Source of the DNA: CAYWTX01 sp964461295
GTDB taxonomy: Bacteria; Planctomycetota; Phycisphaerae; SM23-33
Assembly (NCBI GenBank): GCA_964461295.1
Contig: CAYWTX010000151.1
Location: 1 to 14,009 of the forward strand
Reading direction: 5' to 3'
DNA length: 14,009 nt
A program made the translations under genes and the position numbers. The notes beneath the pieces are model-generated. The model saw nothing but the letters and a program-made list of their open reading frames with translations, did no database searches and was not told the DNA's origin. Shown piece by piece: positions 6,507-13,281 of the stretch; the stretch's first letter is position 1, and every line of letters starts with the position of its first letter.

Positions 6507-6575
6507 CGGGGCATCACTGAACGGACCGGATGGACAACCCCCTTGCCTCTTGGCGGTCCCGCAACCGTCCCAGGA

Positions 6576-7274
6576 TCAGTTCTTCCTGGGGGCTGGGCCC
6601 TTCGTGGGCTTCACGTTCCACTCCGCGTATTGCTTCTTCTGCGCCGCCGTGAGCAGCCCCGCCGCCCGCTTCTCCATGGCCTCGACAATGACGTCCCGCT
6701 GCTTGGGCTCGCTGGGCAGCGGCCCCGCCATCATCTTGCCCGCGGCTTCGCACAGCGCCGTGAGCTTCTTGTCCTGATCGTCCGTGAGCATCAGCAGCCG
6801 GAACTTGCCCGCCACGGCTTCGTGCAGCGCCTGGCCGTTCCACTTGCCCTTCTGCTCGGGGGTGAGAACGGCATACGCCCTTTGCTCCGCGCCCACGGAG
6901 ATCATCTCCTTCTGCGCCTCGAGCTGCTTGACGGCGGCGTCAATCTGCTTGATCTCCCGATCCTGCTTCTTGCGGTCAAGCTTGGCCTTCCGTTGCTCCA
7001 CCATCTCGATCTTGGCCTTGTTGGCCTTGTCCCACGCGTCCAGTTCCTTGTCTCGCGTCTTGACAATGTTCTCGATGGTTCTCTTCTGCACGTCCGTCAG
7101 GTTCACCGGATTGTCCGCGCCAGACAGGGCATCCATGAACGCGACGTTGGCGGCGACCTTCCCCTTGGGAGGATCCTTGACCGGATCCTTGCCCTTGCCG
7201 TCAGCGTCGGCAGCGGGAACCCCCATCGCGACCACAACAAGAACGCCGACCAGAAGTGCCCAAGCGTGCCTCAT
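6576..7274 (-). CDS. Exported LTxxQ-repeat (Spy/CpxP-like) protein
   Basis: This 232-residue protein begins at ATG 7274 on the minus strand with a clear signal peptide (MRHAWALLVGVLVVVAMGVPAADA), cleaved near residue 22-24. The mature part is highly charged and helical, with coiled-coil potential at about 68-125 (Lys/Glu/Asp-rich). Four LTxxQ motifs are visible: LTDVQ at 59-63, LTPEQ at 137-141, LTDDQ at 163-167 and LTAAQ at 208-212. These are the hallmark of the periplasmic Spy/CpxP group, some of which are chaperones. Many planctomycete proteins carry LTxxQ repeats without a known role, so a chaperone or stress function is only inferred. The start has no clear Shine-Dalgarno, but the signal peptide supports it. 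It lies convergent to the terpene operon with a 69-bp gap and downstream of the RDD gene on the same strand. Confidence 0.8.
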   Translation of the reverse strand: MRHAWALLVGVLVVVAMGVPAADADGKGKDPVKDPPKGKVAANVAFMDALSGADNPVNLTDVQKRTIENIVKTRDKELDAWDKANKAKIEMVEQRKAKLDRKKQDREIKQIDAAVKQLEAQKEMISVGAEQRAYAVLTPEQKGKWNGQALHEAVAGKFRLLMLTDDQDKKLTALCEAAGKMMAGPLPSEPKQRDVIVEAMEKRAAGLLTAAQKKQYAEWNVKPTKGPAPRKN

Positions 7275-7445
7275 GGCGTCTGCTCATGACGGGGCGATTC
7301 CTGCCACCGCCTCCCCGCCCCAGGGAAGCAAGCGTCCACCCGCCGCGCGTTGCCACGGCGCGACAAGAGCGGTCATCTCAGTACACATTCTACCACCCGC
7401 CGAACGAACGAGCAACCAAAGTGCGAAGCCAACGGCTCGACGCTT

Positions 7446-8213
7446 TCAGTTCCTCCCATACAGCACTTCCACCACGTTCCGCACGTACTGCTCATCCGAA
7501 AGCCCTTCCGTCACCTGCGGCGGAAAATCCGCCATCGCCCGCAGATGCTCCGCCACCGCCGCAAACAGCTCCGTCCGCGCCGCGTCGTCCAGCCGGTCGC
7601 GCCGCACCAGCGCATCCAGCGCCAGCGCCGCCTCCGCCGGGCACACACGCTGCCGCAGCCGGCCCGCCAGGTGCGGCAATTCACGCATCGAGTTGTACTT
7701 CCCCGCCGTCAACGCCGCCTGCAAGTCCACGCTACGCGCCCTCGGCTCGCGGATCACGACCGTCCCGGCCGCAAGGTCGCCCAGCCGCTGCCCGCGCGAA
7801 CTGGCCACCGCCGCCAACCCGCCCACCAGGTACAGCCCCGGCAGCATGTCCACGAACCGCAGCAGGTTCCGCACGACCACCTGGCTGGGCCGCAGCCGAA
7901 GCCCCTCCTCGTCCATCACCCGCAGCCGCATCAGCCGCTTGCCCAGCGTCTGGCCGCGCCAGAACCACTCCAGGAACATCCCGTACCCGATGTTCGCCGC
8001 GAAGTACACCAGGATGCCCACCGCGCCGGCCGCGTCCGCGCTGATTGCCACCAGCACCGACAGCACCTTCTCCAGCGCGAAGCCCAGCGCGATGATGGCC
8101 GCGAAGTCGACGATCCACGCCACCGCCCGCGACACCGGCCCGGCCAGCAGGAGCGAAAAATCGATCCCCTCCGGCGTGCGAATGACCAGCGCATTCCTCG
8201 GCACGGCCATCAT
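7446..8213 (-). CDS. RDD-family integral membrane protein
   Basis: The protein has 255 residues from ATG 8213, preceded on the minus strand by GGGAG 7 nt away. The frame extends further upstream, but that extension lacks RDD features and looks non-coding. Residues 29-155 form the RDD domain: SRAVAWIVDF with the Arg and Asp that name the family, two membrane helices at about 31-57 and 63-84, GQTLGKRLMRLRVMDEEG at 87-104, a third helix at about 117-137, and SSRGQRLGDLAAGTVVIRE at 138-156. The last 100 residues are a soluble helical tail. RDD proteins are of unclear function; some have been linked to ion transport. In many bacteria an RDD gene sits with SpoIIM-like, MoxR and DUF58 genes, none of which is visible here. 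It is separated from the LTxxQ gene by 171 bp. Confidence 0.85.
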   Translation of the reverse strand: MMAVPRNALVIRTPEGIDFSLLLAGPVSRAVAWIVDFAAIIALGFALEKVLSVLVAISADAAGAVGILVYFAANIGYGMFLEWFWRGQTLGKRLMRLRVMDEEGLRLRPSQVVVRNLLRFVDMLPGLYLVGGLAAVASSRGQRLGDLAAGTVVIREPRARSVDLQAALTAGKYNSMRELPHLAGRLRQRVCPAEAALALDALVRRDRLDDAARTELFAAVAEHLRAMADFPPQVTEGLSDEQYVRNVVEVLYGRN

Positions 8214-8353
8214 GCCGGGGCTCCCGTCGCGCTCGCCGCACGGGCGCCGCGCCAACCTGTCGCGCACAGTATCATCGCCACCATTTGACCGCCCCAACGG
8301 GCGCGATTCCACCCAAACCTTCAACCAACCCATCCTCCGCCGATGTATCACAA

Positions 8354-8391
8354 GGGCGCAACATCATCGGGCACACGACGATGTTACGCCC
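8354..8391. promoter_or_regulatory. Long stem-loop upstream of the RDD gene
   Basis: The arms 8354-8369 and 8376-8391 are 16 bp each and complementary at 14 of 16 positions, with a 6-nt GGCACA loop. No T-run follows on either strand, so it is not a standard terminator. It lies 141 bp upstream of the RDD start on that gene's 5' side. It could be a leader RNA structure or a repeat element. Confidence 0.45.
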
Positions 8392-8524
8392 ACCTCTCTC
8401 GCGTGGCAGCGCCCAAACAGTTTCGGCCCCCTGCGCGCCGCCCCGCTGCCGGTCAATGTTCCCGCATCCAGACCCGCCCATGACTTTGGGCGAACCTACG
8501 GCCCTGACCCCGACTTCGCTGCCT

Positions 8525-8538
8525 GCCTGCCGGCAGGC
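8525..8538. repeat. GCCTGCCGGCAGGC palindrome, intergenic copy
   Basis: This is a perfect 14-bp palindrome. Its 12-bp core CCTGCCGGCAGG recurs at 10108-10119 inside the HzsA-like gene. It resembles a dispersed genomic palindrome, but only two copies are in view. Confidence 0.6.
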
Positions 8539-8702
8539 TGGACCACGCCCGACGCGAAGCGGCCGAGGCGGCCCGGCAACTCGACGTCCTGCTGGACTTC
8601 TGAGCCATCCGCATTCGCGTGATTCCCTCATCTTCAGACCGCCCGAATCCCTGCACGTTCACGCCCCCGCCGGCAACAGGATCGGGCGGACGCAGGAACC
8701 GC

Positions 8703-8731
8703 TTGATTCTCGCGGGAAATCGCGATATCCT
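8703..8731 (+). promoter_or_regulatory. Putative sigma70 promoter of tRNA-Ser
   Basis: TTGATT (8703-8708) and TATCCT (8726-8731) are separated by an ideal 17 bp. The predicted start near 8738 lies about 12 nt before the mature tRNA 5' end, which is sensible for a short leader removed by RNase P. Confidence 0.5.
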
Positions 8732-8749
8732 GCGGGAATCGAATCAAGT

Positions 8750-8834
<85 letters not shown>

Positions 8835-8959
8835 ATTTGGGATATTCGTACTCCGGGGATACGTTTCCTTAACTGCCTGTCAATTCATGCCGTTATGTTC
8901 CAGGTGGGAGTCGCGAAGGAACAAATCACTGGCCGGCTGGGTCTTCTTTGACCTTGGGG

Positions 8960-9384
8960 TGGCCTAGTGACCCGTCAGGCGAATCCCTGTGAAATCCCGC
9001 CGGGCCGGCGCCGGATGCGCCACCGCGCGGCCGCCCGGGCCGCCCTGGAGGATTCCGGGGCCCTCCAGCGGCTTGACGCCGGCGATTCCCACGACCGGCG
9101 AACCGCCGCCGTGGTGAGGGCGTTCCCCTGGAGAGCCAACGTGTCCGAATGGGCGGGTGTTACCGCCGCGGCCGTCGCCGCCTGGCCGAGATGGGCGCCG
9201 CATTCCAGCAGGCGTTCGTCTCGTGCCCGATGCGCGCCCCTACGAGACCCGCAACGTACTTGGTCCGCCCGCCTACGCCGCCGCCGAGGCCCAACTGACG
9301 TAGCGTCGCATGCGGCGGCTGCTCTGCATGGGACAGGCGCCCGAGCACCTGGAGAAACAGGGCGCCAAGGTGCGAAACGCCTGA
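8960..9384 (+). pseudogene. Possible decayed small genes (DUF5320-like tail; perhaps NifX-like fragment)
   Basis: No intact gene is seen between the tRNA and nikR. In one frame, positions 9118-9384 are open except for a single TAG at 9301-9303. They read PPAYAAAEAQLT, the stop, then RRMRRLLCMGQAPEHLEKQG and AKVRNA before TGA 9382-9384. This resembles the C-terminus of DUF5320-type proteins (a PPAY-rich linker, then a coiled coil with QA..LEKQ). In another frame, 9006-9150 contains MRHRAAARAALEDSG and AAVVRAF, faintly like dinitrogenase-cofactor (NifX) proteins, which often neighbour DUF5320. Both resemblances are from memory and weak. The stretch may simply be non-coding. Confidence 0.25.
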
Positions 9385-9393
9385 CGCGGCGAT

Positions 9394-9428
9394 CGGCGGT
9401 TGCATCGCCGGAGCGGCTTGGGTACCCT
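9394..9428 (+). promoter_or_regulatory. Putative nikR promoter with overlapping inverted repeat
   Basis: TTGCAT (9400-9405) and TACCCT (9423-9428) are 17 bp apart. The inverted repeat CGGCG (9394-9398) and CGCCG (9406-9410) flanks and overlaps the -35. The -10 is a poor match, and the implied leader before ATG 9450 is only about 15 nt. Autoregulation through this repeat is conceivable but unproven. Confidence 0.25.
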
Positions 9429-9449
9429 CTGTTCTGGAAGGAGCCGGCG

Positions 9450-9884
9450 ATGTCGGGAATCGTGCGAGTCAGCCTGTCCATCGAGAAGCCGCTGTTCGAC
9501 CGCCTCGAGGAGATGGTGGCCGGGAGCGATTACGGCAACCGCTCCGAGTTCGTGCGCGACCTGATCCGCGACCACCTGGTTCAGCAGGACTGGCAGGGCG
9601 ACGAGACGATGCTGGGCACGATCTCGCTGGTGTACGACCACCATGCCCGTGGGCTGACCGAACGCCTGACCGACCAGCAGCACCAGTTCGCGGGCAAGGT
9701 GCTGGCCACCACCCACGTGCACCTCGACGAGGACCTGTGCGCGGAAATGATCATGGTCCGCGGCCGGGGCAGGGACATCAAATCCCTGGCCGACCGGCTC
9801 CAGCGGGAGAAGGGCGTGCTGCACGCCAAACTGGCGACGGGCACGACGGGCAAGCACCTGCACGAGCACCCGCACGAGCACTAG
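9450..9884 (+). CDS. nikR: Nickel-responsive transcriptional regulator NikR
   Basis: This 144-residue protein starts at ATG 9450 behind GGAAGGAG. Residues 1-45 form a ribbon-helix-helix DNA-binding domain (IVRVSLSIEKPLFDRLEEM, then YGNRSEFVRDLIRDHLV). Residues 52-135 are the ACT-like metal-sensing domain (GTISLVYDHHARGLTERL and THVHLDEDLCAEMI). The four square-planar nickel ligands of E. coli NikR (H76, H87, H89, C95) align with H78, H89, H91 and C97 at a constant offset of two, so nickel binding should be intact. The C-terminus ends in a His-rich tail (KHLHEHPHEH), which could bind extra metal. By family role it represses nickel uptake genes when nickel is sufficient. No nickel transporter, hydrogenase or urease gene is in the window, so its targets lie elsewhere unless it controls the HzsA-like gene downstream. 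Confidence 0.93.
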   Translation: MSGIVRVSLSIEKPLFDRLEEMVAGSDYGNRSEFVRDLIRDHLVQQDWQGDETMLGTISLVYDHHARGLTERLTDQQHQFAGKVLATTHVHLDEDLCAEMIMVRGRGRDIKSLADRLQREKGVLHAKLATGTTGKHLHEHPHEH

Positions 9885-9903
9885 TGTTCCGTCATGCGTG
9901 ATC

Positions 9904-9919
9904 TGATGGGCGCCCATCA
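9904..9919. promoter_or_regulatory. 16-bp perfect palindrome between nikR and the HzsA-like gene
   Basis: TGATGGGCGCCCATCA lies 19 bp after the nikR stop and just upstream of a possible promoter for the next gene. It could be an operator for a dimeric regulator. As RNA it would form a 6-bp stem with a GCGC loop followed by TTTGG, a poor terminator. Confidence 0.4.
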
Positions 9920-9927
9920 TTTGGTGT

Positions 9928-9958
9928 CTGACAGAGCATTAGGGGTCTGCGATACACT
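9928..9958 (+). promoter_or_regulatory. Candidate promoter of the HzsA-like gene
   Basis: CTGACA (9928-9933) and TACACT (9953-9958) are separated by 19 bp, at the long end of the permitted range. The -35 matches consensus at five of six positions. It would give a leader of about 30 nt before ATG 9997. The palindrome at 9904-9919 sits directly upstream. Confidence 0.3.
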
Positions 9959-9996
9959 CACGCGCGAGGTCCGTTTGAGCATGTGAAAGGGAGATT

Positions 9997-12639
9997 ATGC
10001 GCCGCATCTGCTTCCTCTGCCTCGCATGCGTCTGCGCCATCGCATCCCTTGCGATGGCAGCCGACCCACCCGTTGGCGGTCCTGCCGGCGCGAAACTCGC
10101 CGCAAGCCCTGCCGGCAGGCGCGGTGCGGCCAAGCCTGCCGCCAAGCCCACACCGGCGCCGACCGAGGCCGACGAGAACGGCAGCGAGAACGAACCTGCC
10201 GTGTCCGCGCCAAAGGCCGGCAAGCCGGGCGCTGCGCCCGGCAAGACCACCTGGACACGCGACGACGAACTCGAGGCCCAGTTCGCCGAGCTTGCCCGCC
10301 AGATGTCCGAGGCCCCACGGCTCGCCCTGCAGTTCTCCCAATCGCTTCGCCGCGATGCTGCCATCCTCGCCTCCGACCGGGACGGGCTGGACATCGTTCT
10401 TCGCCGCACCGCCGCCCTGCTGGCCGACATCGCCGCCCACCCGGGCGCGCTCGACCTTGCCTCCGAGCGGGCTGAACTCGACAGGCTGCGGAAGCGAGCC
10501 TCCGCCGTCGCCGCAACCGACAAGCCTGCCCGGCTGGCGATTTTCAAGGAAGCCTGTGCCGTCCGCCGCCGCGTGGCGCTCGCCAACCCGCTGCTGAACT
10601 TCCGCGACATCCTGTTCGTCAAGCGCCACCTGAGTGCGGCCCACATGTGCGATCAGTTCTACGGCTGCCACGCCAAGCCCGGCGGCGGCCTGTATGTGCT
10701 GGAGAACGCCTTCAGCGATTCGCCATCCGTGCGCGACGTGCTGGCAGGTTCCACCGTCGCCGCCGGCCGGCTCGCCGGCCAGAAGCTCGCTCCCGGCGCA
10801 TTCCTCTCGCCCGACCTCAGCTACGATGGCAAGATCGTCCTCTTCGCCTACACCGAGGCCGCCGGCCGTGGCGGGTTCGACTACGCCGCCGCCAATGCTC
10901 GCGGCGGGTGGCAGAGCACCAACACGTTCCACCTGTTCCGCGTCGGCGTGGATCCCAACGGGGCAGGCGGCCGCGACCTGCGCCAGCTCACCGACGGCAA
11001 CTGGAACGACTTCGACCCCGTGTGGCTGCCCAACGGCGAGATCGCCTTCATCAGCGAACGGCGAGGAGGGCAGCTTCGCTGCGGCGCGCGGCCTAACCCC
11101 ACATATGCAATGTGCATCATGTCCGGCGACGCCGCCACGGACCCGTCAATCCGCCCGCTCAGCTTCCACGAGACTCACGAGTGGCAGCCCAGCGTCAACA
11201 ACGACGGCCTCCTCGTCTACACGCGCTGGGACTACGTCGACCGCGACAGCGACGTCGCCCACCACCCCTGGGTGACCACCCCCGACGGCCGCGACGCTCG
11301 CTCGCTGCACGGCAACTTCCCGCCCAACGCCGGGCGCGGCAAACGCCCCTGGATGGAGATGGACATCCGCGCCGTGCCGCAAAGCCGCAAGTACGTCGCC
11401 ACGGCCGCGCCGCACCACGGGCAGGCGTACGGCTCGCTGGTGCTGCTGGACCCCGACGTCGAAGACGACGACGGCATGGGCCAGCTCCGGCGCATCACGC
11501 CCGCCACGCCGTTCCCCGAATCGGAAGGCTCGCGCGGCAACCAGCATTACGGTACGGCCTGGCCGCTCAGCGAAGACTACTTCCTCTGCGTATACTGCTA
11601 TCCCAACCGGTCGGGATTGTACGGGTTGTACCTGCTGGACAGCTTCGGCAACATGGAACTGCTGCACGCGGACCCGGCCATCGGATGCCGCGACCCGATC
11701 CCGCTTCGCCCGCGCCCGATGCCGGCACAGGTGCCCGCCGTCGCCAAGGCCGTCAAGGCGCTCACGCCCGCGGCTACGCCCGGTAAGGCGGATGCCAACA
11801 CGCCCCCCGCCACGTTCGCATGCGTCGATCTCTACGACAGCAGCGCCGATTGGCCGGCCGGAACGAAGATCGCCGCCCTGCGGATCGTCCAAGTGTTCCC
11901 GAAGACCACCCAGCCGGCAGAAGGGCCGCCCATCAGCGGCGCCGCACGCCAGTCGCTGGTTCGCGGCGTGCTCGGCACCGTCCCCGTCGAGCCTGACGGC
12001 AGCGCGTATTTCACGGCCCCGGCCGGCAAACCGATCTACTTCCAGGCCCTCGACGCCAACGGCTGCGCCGTGCAGTCGATGCGTTCGCTGACGTACCTCC
12101 AGTCCGGCGACCGCGTCACCTGCCAGGGCTGCCACGAGCACCGCTATCGCGCCCCGGCGGCCCCGGCCGCAACGCCGCTGGCCCTGCGCCGCCAGCCTTC
12201 GAAGATCGCCCCGGAGGTCGACGGCGCCCTGCCCGTGTTCTTCCCCAGACTCGTCCAGCCCGTGCTCGACCGCAACTGCATTCCCTGCCACGCCAAACAG
12301 ACCAAGGCGCCGGACCTCTCCGCCGACCCCGTCGGCAAGGCGTGGACGAAGTCCTACGCCGCCCTCGCCAAGTACGCCTTCGGATTCAGCGGCGGCAACG
12401 GCGTCTGCGGGCGCGAAGGCTCGCGCACCACGCCCGGCAGGTTCGGCGCCATGGGATCGAAGCTCTACCCGATGCTGCTCGCCGGCCACCCCGCCGGCGC
12501 GCGGCCGAAGCTTAAGCTCTCCGCCGAAGACTTGCGCCGCGTCATCCTGTGGCTGGACTGCAACTCCAACTTCTACGGGGCGTACCACGACGTCGAGAAG
12601 CAGAATCGCGGCGAACTTATCCTGCCCGACCTGGAGTGA
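9997..12639 (+). CDS. Exported di-haem protein related to hydrazine synthase subunit alpha (HzsA-like)
   Basis: This 880-residue protein starts at ATG 9997 with AGGGAG 3 nt upstream. Residues 1-22 are a signal peptide ending AMA|AD. A Pro/Ala/Lys-rich linker (24-85) and helices to about 195 follow. LLNFRDILFVKRH at 199-211 opens the core, with HMCDQFYGCHAKPGGGLYVL next. Beta-propeller/PD40-like repeats include FDPVWLPNGEIAFISERRGG at about 339-358 and EWQPSVNNDGLLVYTRWDYV at 395-414. Haem motifs are C709-C712-H713 (CQGCH) and C761-C764-H765 (CIPCH). Y717 lies 8 residues after C709, the spacing I recall for the unusual Tyr ligand of the HzsA active-site haem. The segment before the first haem (FQALDANGCAVQSMRSLTYL) is typical of the family. 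No hzsB/hzsC partners are present, so hydrazine synthesis is not claimed; these homologues are widespread in non-anammox Planctomycetota with unknown function. It is periplasmic by its signal. Confidence 0.82.
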   Translation: MRRICFLCLACVCAIASLAMAADPPVGGPAGAKLAASPAGRRGAAKPAAKPTPAPTEADENGSENEPAVSAPKAGKPGAAPGKTTWTRDDELEAQFAELARQMSEAPRLALQFSQSLRRDAAILASDRDGLDIVLRRTAALLADIAAHPGALDLASERAELDRLRKRASAVAATDKPARLAIFKEACAVRRRVALANPLLNFRDILFVKRHLSAAHMCDQFYGCHAKPGGGLYVLENAFSDSPSVRDVLAGSTVAAGRLAGQKLAPGAFLSPDLSYDGKIVLFAYTEAAGRGGFDYAAANARGGWQSTNTFHLFRVGVDPNGAGGRDLRQLTDGNWNDFDPVWLPNGEIAFISERRGGQLRCGARPNPTYAMCIMSGDAATDPSIRPLSFHETHEWQPSVNNDGLLVYTRWDYVDRDSDVAHHPWVTTPDGRDARSLHGNFPPNAGRGKRPWMEMDIRAVPQSRKYVATAAPHHGQAYGSLVLLDPDVEDDDGMGQLRRITPATPFPESEGSRGNQHYGTAWPLSEDYFLCVYCYPNRSGLYGLYLLDSFGNMELLHADPAIGCRDPIPLRPRPMPAQVPAVAKAVKALTPAATPGKADANTPPATFACVDLYDSSADWPAGTKIAALRIVQVFPKTTQPAEGPPISGAARQSLVRGVLGTVPVEPDGSAYFTAPAGKPIYFQALDANGCAVQSMRSLTYLQSGDRVTCQGCHEHRYRAPAAPAATPLALRRQPSKIAPEVDGALPVFFPRLVQPVLDRNCIPCHAKQTKAPDLSADPVGKAWTKSYAALAKYAFGFSGGNGVCGREGSRTTPGRFGAMGSKLYPMLLAGHPAGARPKLKLSAEDLRRVILWLDCNSNFYGAYHDVEKQNRGELILPDLE
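10108..10119. repeat. CCTGCCGGCAGG palindrome, copy within the HzsA-like gene
   Basis: This 12-bp perfect palindrome is shared with 8525-8538. Here it encodes part of a low-complexity linker (ASPAGRRG) after the signal peptide, a position where extra sequence would be tolerated. Confidence 0.55.
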
Positions 12640-13281
12640 ATCCGACAATTATTCAGTATTCTTCCTGCTTTCCATGGGTACACATGCGCGAGGCACAGGA
12701 CCGGGATGTTGTGATGATGACAGCAACTATGGCAGAATCAGCCCCGCCGGGCGGCGCAACTTCGGGCTAGAGAATCTTCACCGAGAGAGCAGCCCGACCC
12801 GGCACGACCCCGCGCACGGGAAGACCGGATGAACCACGGATGGAAGACCTGTCTCTTGGCGGCACGGATTTCCGAGTTGTGCGTGCACAGGTCAGAGGCC
12901 TGTGCCGCCAGATGGAACCAATCTGCGCGAGCCGAAAGACAGCTGTTGCGCCAGCCCAACCGAAACCGCCCGTTGACGCCCCTGCTCCGCAGCCCTATCC
13001 TGCCAGCATCAGGTTCGTGAACGGGTTCGGTTGACGGTAGGACTTCAGCCGTTGCAGATGGCTGAAGTCCTGCCATGCAAGCCAGTCAACCGCTACTGTG
13101 GACGATGGTCGAGGTGCAAGGGACGATACAACTGCCCGGAGGCGATTCGCATGCCCCAGAGAAGCCGCGTGTGCAATGCGGGAACCGTCGGCCGATCGGA
13201 CGGATCGCAGTTCGCGAAGGAACTGGCGATTGCGGGCTTGCCCGCGTTGGCCATCCCTCTTCGCCCCCCGGGGGGTTCGCG
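12640..13281. other. Intergenic region without a recognisable gene
   Basis: These roughly 640 bp carry several short open frames on both strands, but none shows a domain, a good ribosome binding site or plausible amino-acid composition. No T-rich terminator is visible after the HzsA-like stop. The main structure is the inverted repeat at 13036-13074. The frame of the downstream glycosyltransferase is open back to at least 13105, so part of 13105-13281 could be coding if an earlier start is used. Confidence 0.5.
13036..13074. repeat. Inverted repeat with 15-bp stem and 9-nt loop
   Basis: The left arm 13036-13050 (with core AGGACTTCAGCC) pairs with 13060-13074 (core GGCTGAAGTCCT) through 14 Watson-Crick pairs and one G-T pair. 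The loop is GTTGCAGAT. No T-run follows, so it is not a standard terminator. It may be a REP-like or miniature mobile repeat. Confidence 0.7.

Larger units (their letters stand above)
8214..8749. other. Intergenic region between the RDD gene and tRNA-Ser
   Basis: I see no convincing gene in these 536 bp. Frames that stay open here are low-complexity Arg/Pro/Ser translations without motifs. The region holds a strong stem-loop (8354-8391), a 14-bp palindrome (8525-8538) and a promoter-like sequence before the tRNA (8703-8731). Confidence 0.6.

Noticed and set aside
5609..6517. 302-codon minus-strand frame over the cyclase gene
   Set aside because: No domain pattern and a composition typical of an antisense shadow; the plus strand has clear cyclase motifs throughout.
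6507..6575. Bidirectional terminator between the convergent cyclase and LTxxQ genes
   Set aside because: Only a bulged GG-CGGT/ACCGTCC pairing is present and no T-run follows on either strand.
6784..8622. 612-codon plus-strand frame
   Set aside because: It lies antisense to the LTxxQ and RDD genes, which show a signal peptide, LTxxQ motifs and RDD motifs. Its own product is Ser/Arg/Pro-rich without any domain.
11146..12648. 500-codon minus-strand frame
   Set aside because: Antisense shadow of the HzsA-like gene, whose haem motifs and family signatures are unmistakable.
12738..13076. 112-codon minus-strand frame in the gap before the glycosyltransferase
   Set aside because: No recognisable domain, no good ribosome binding site, and it spans the inverted repeat at 13036-13074.
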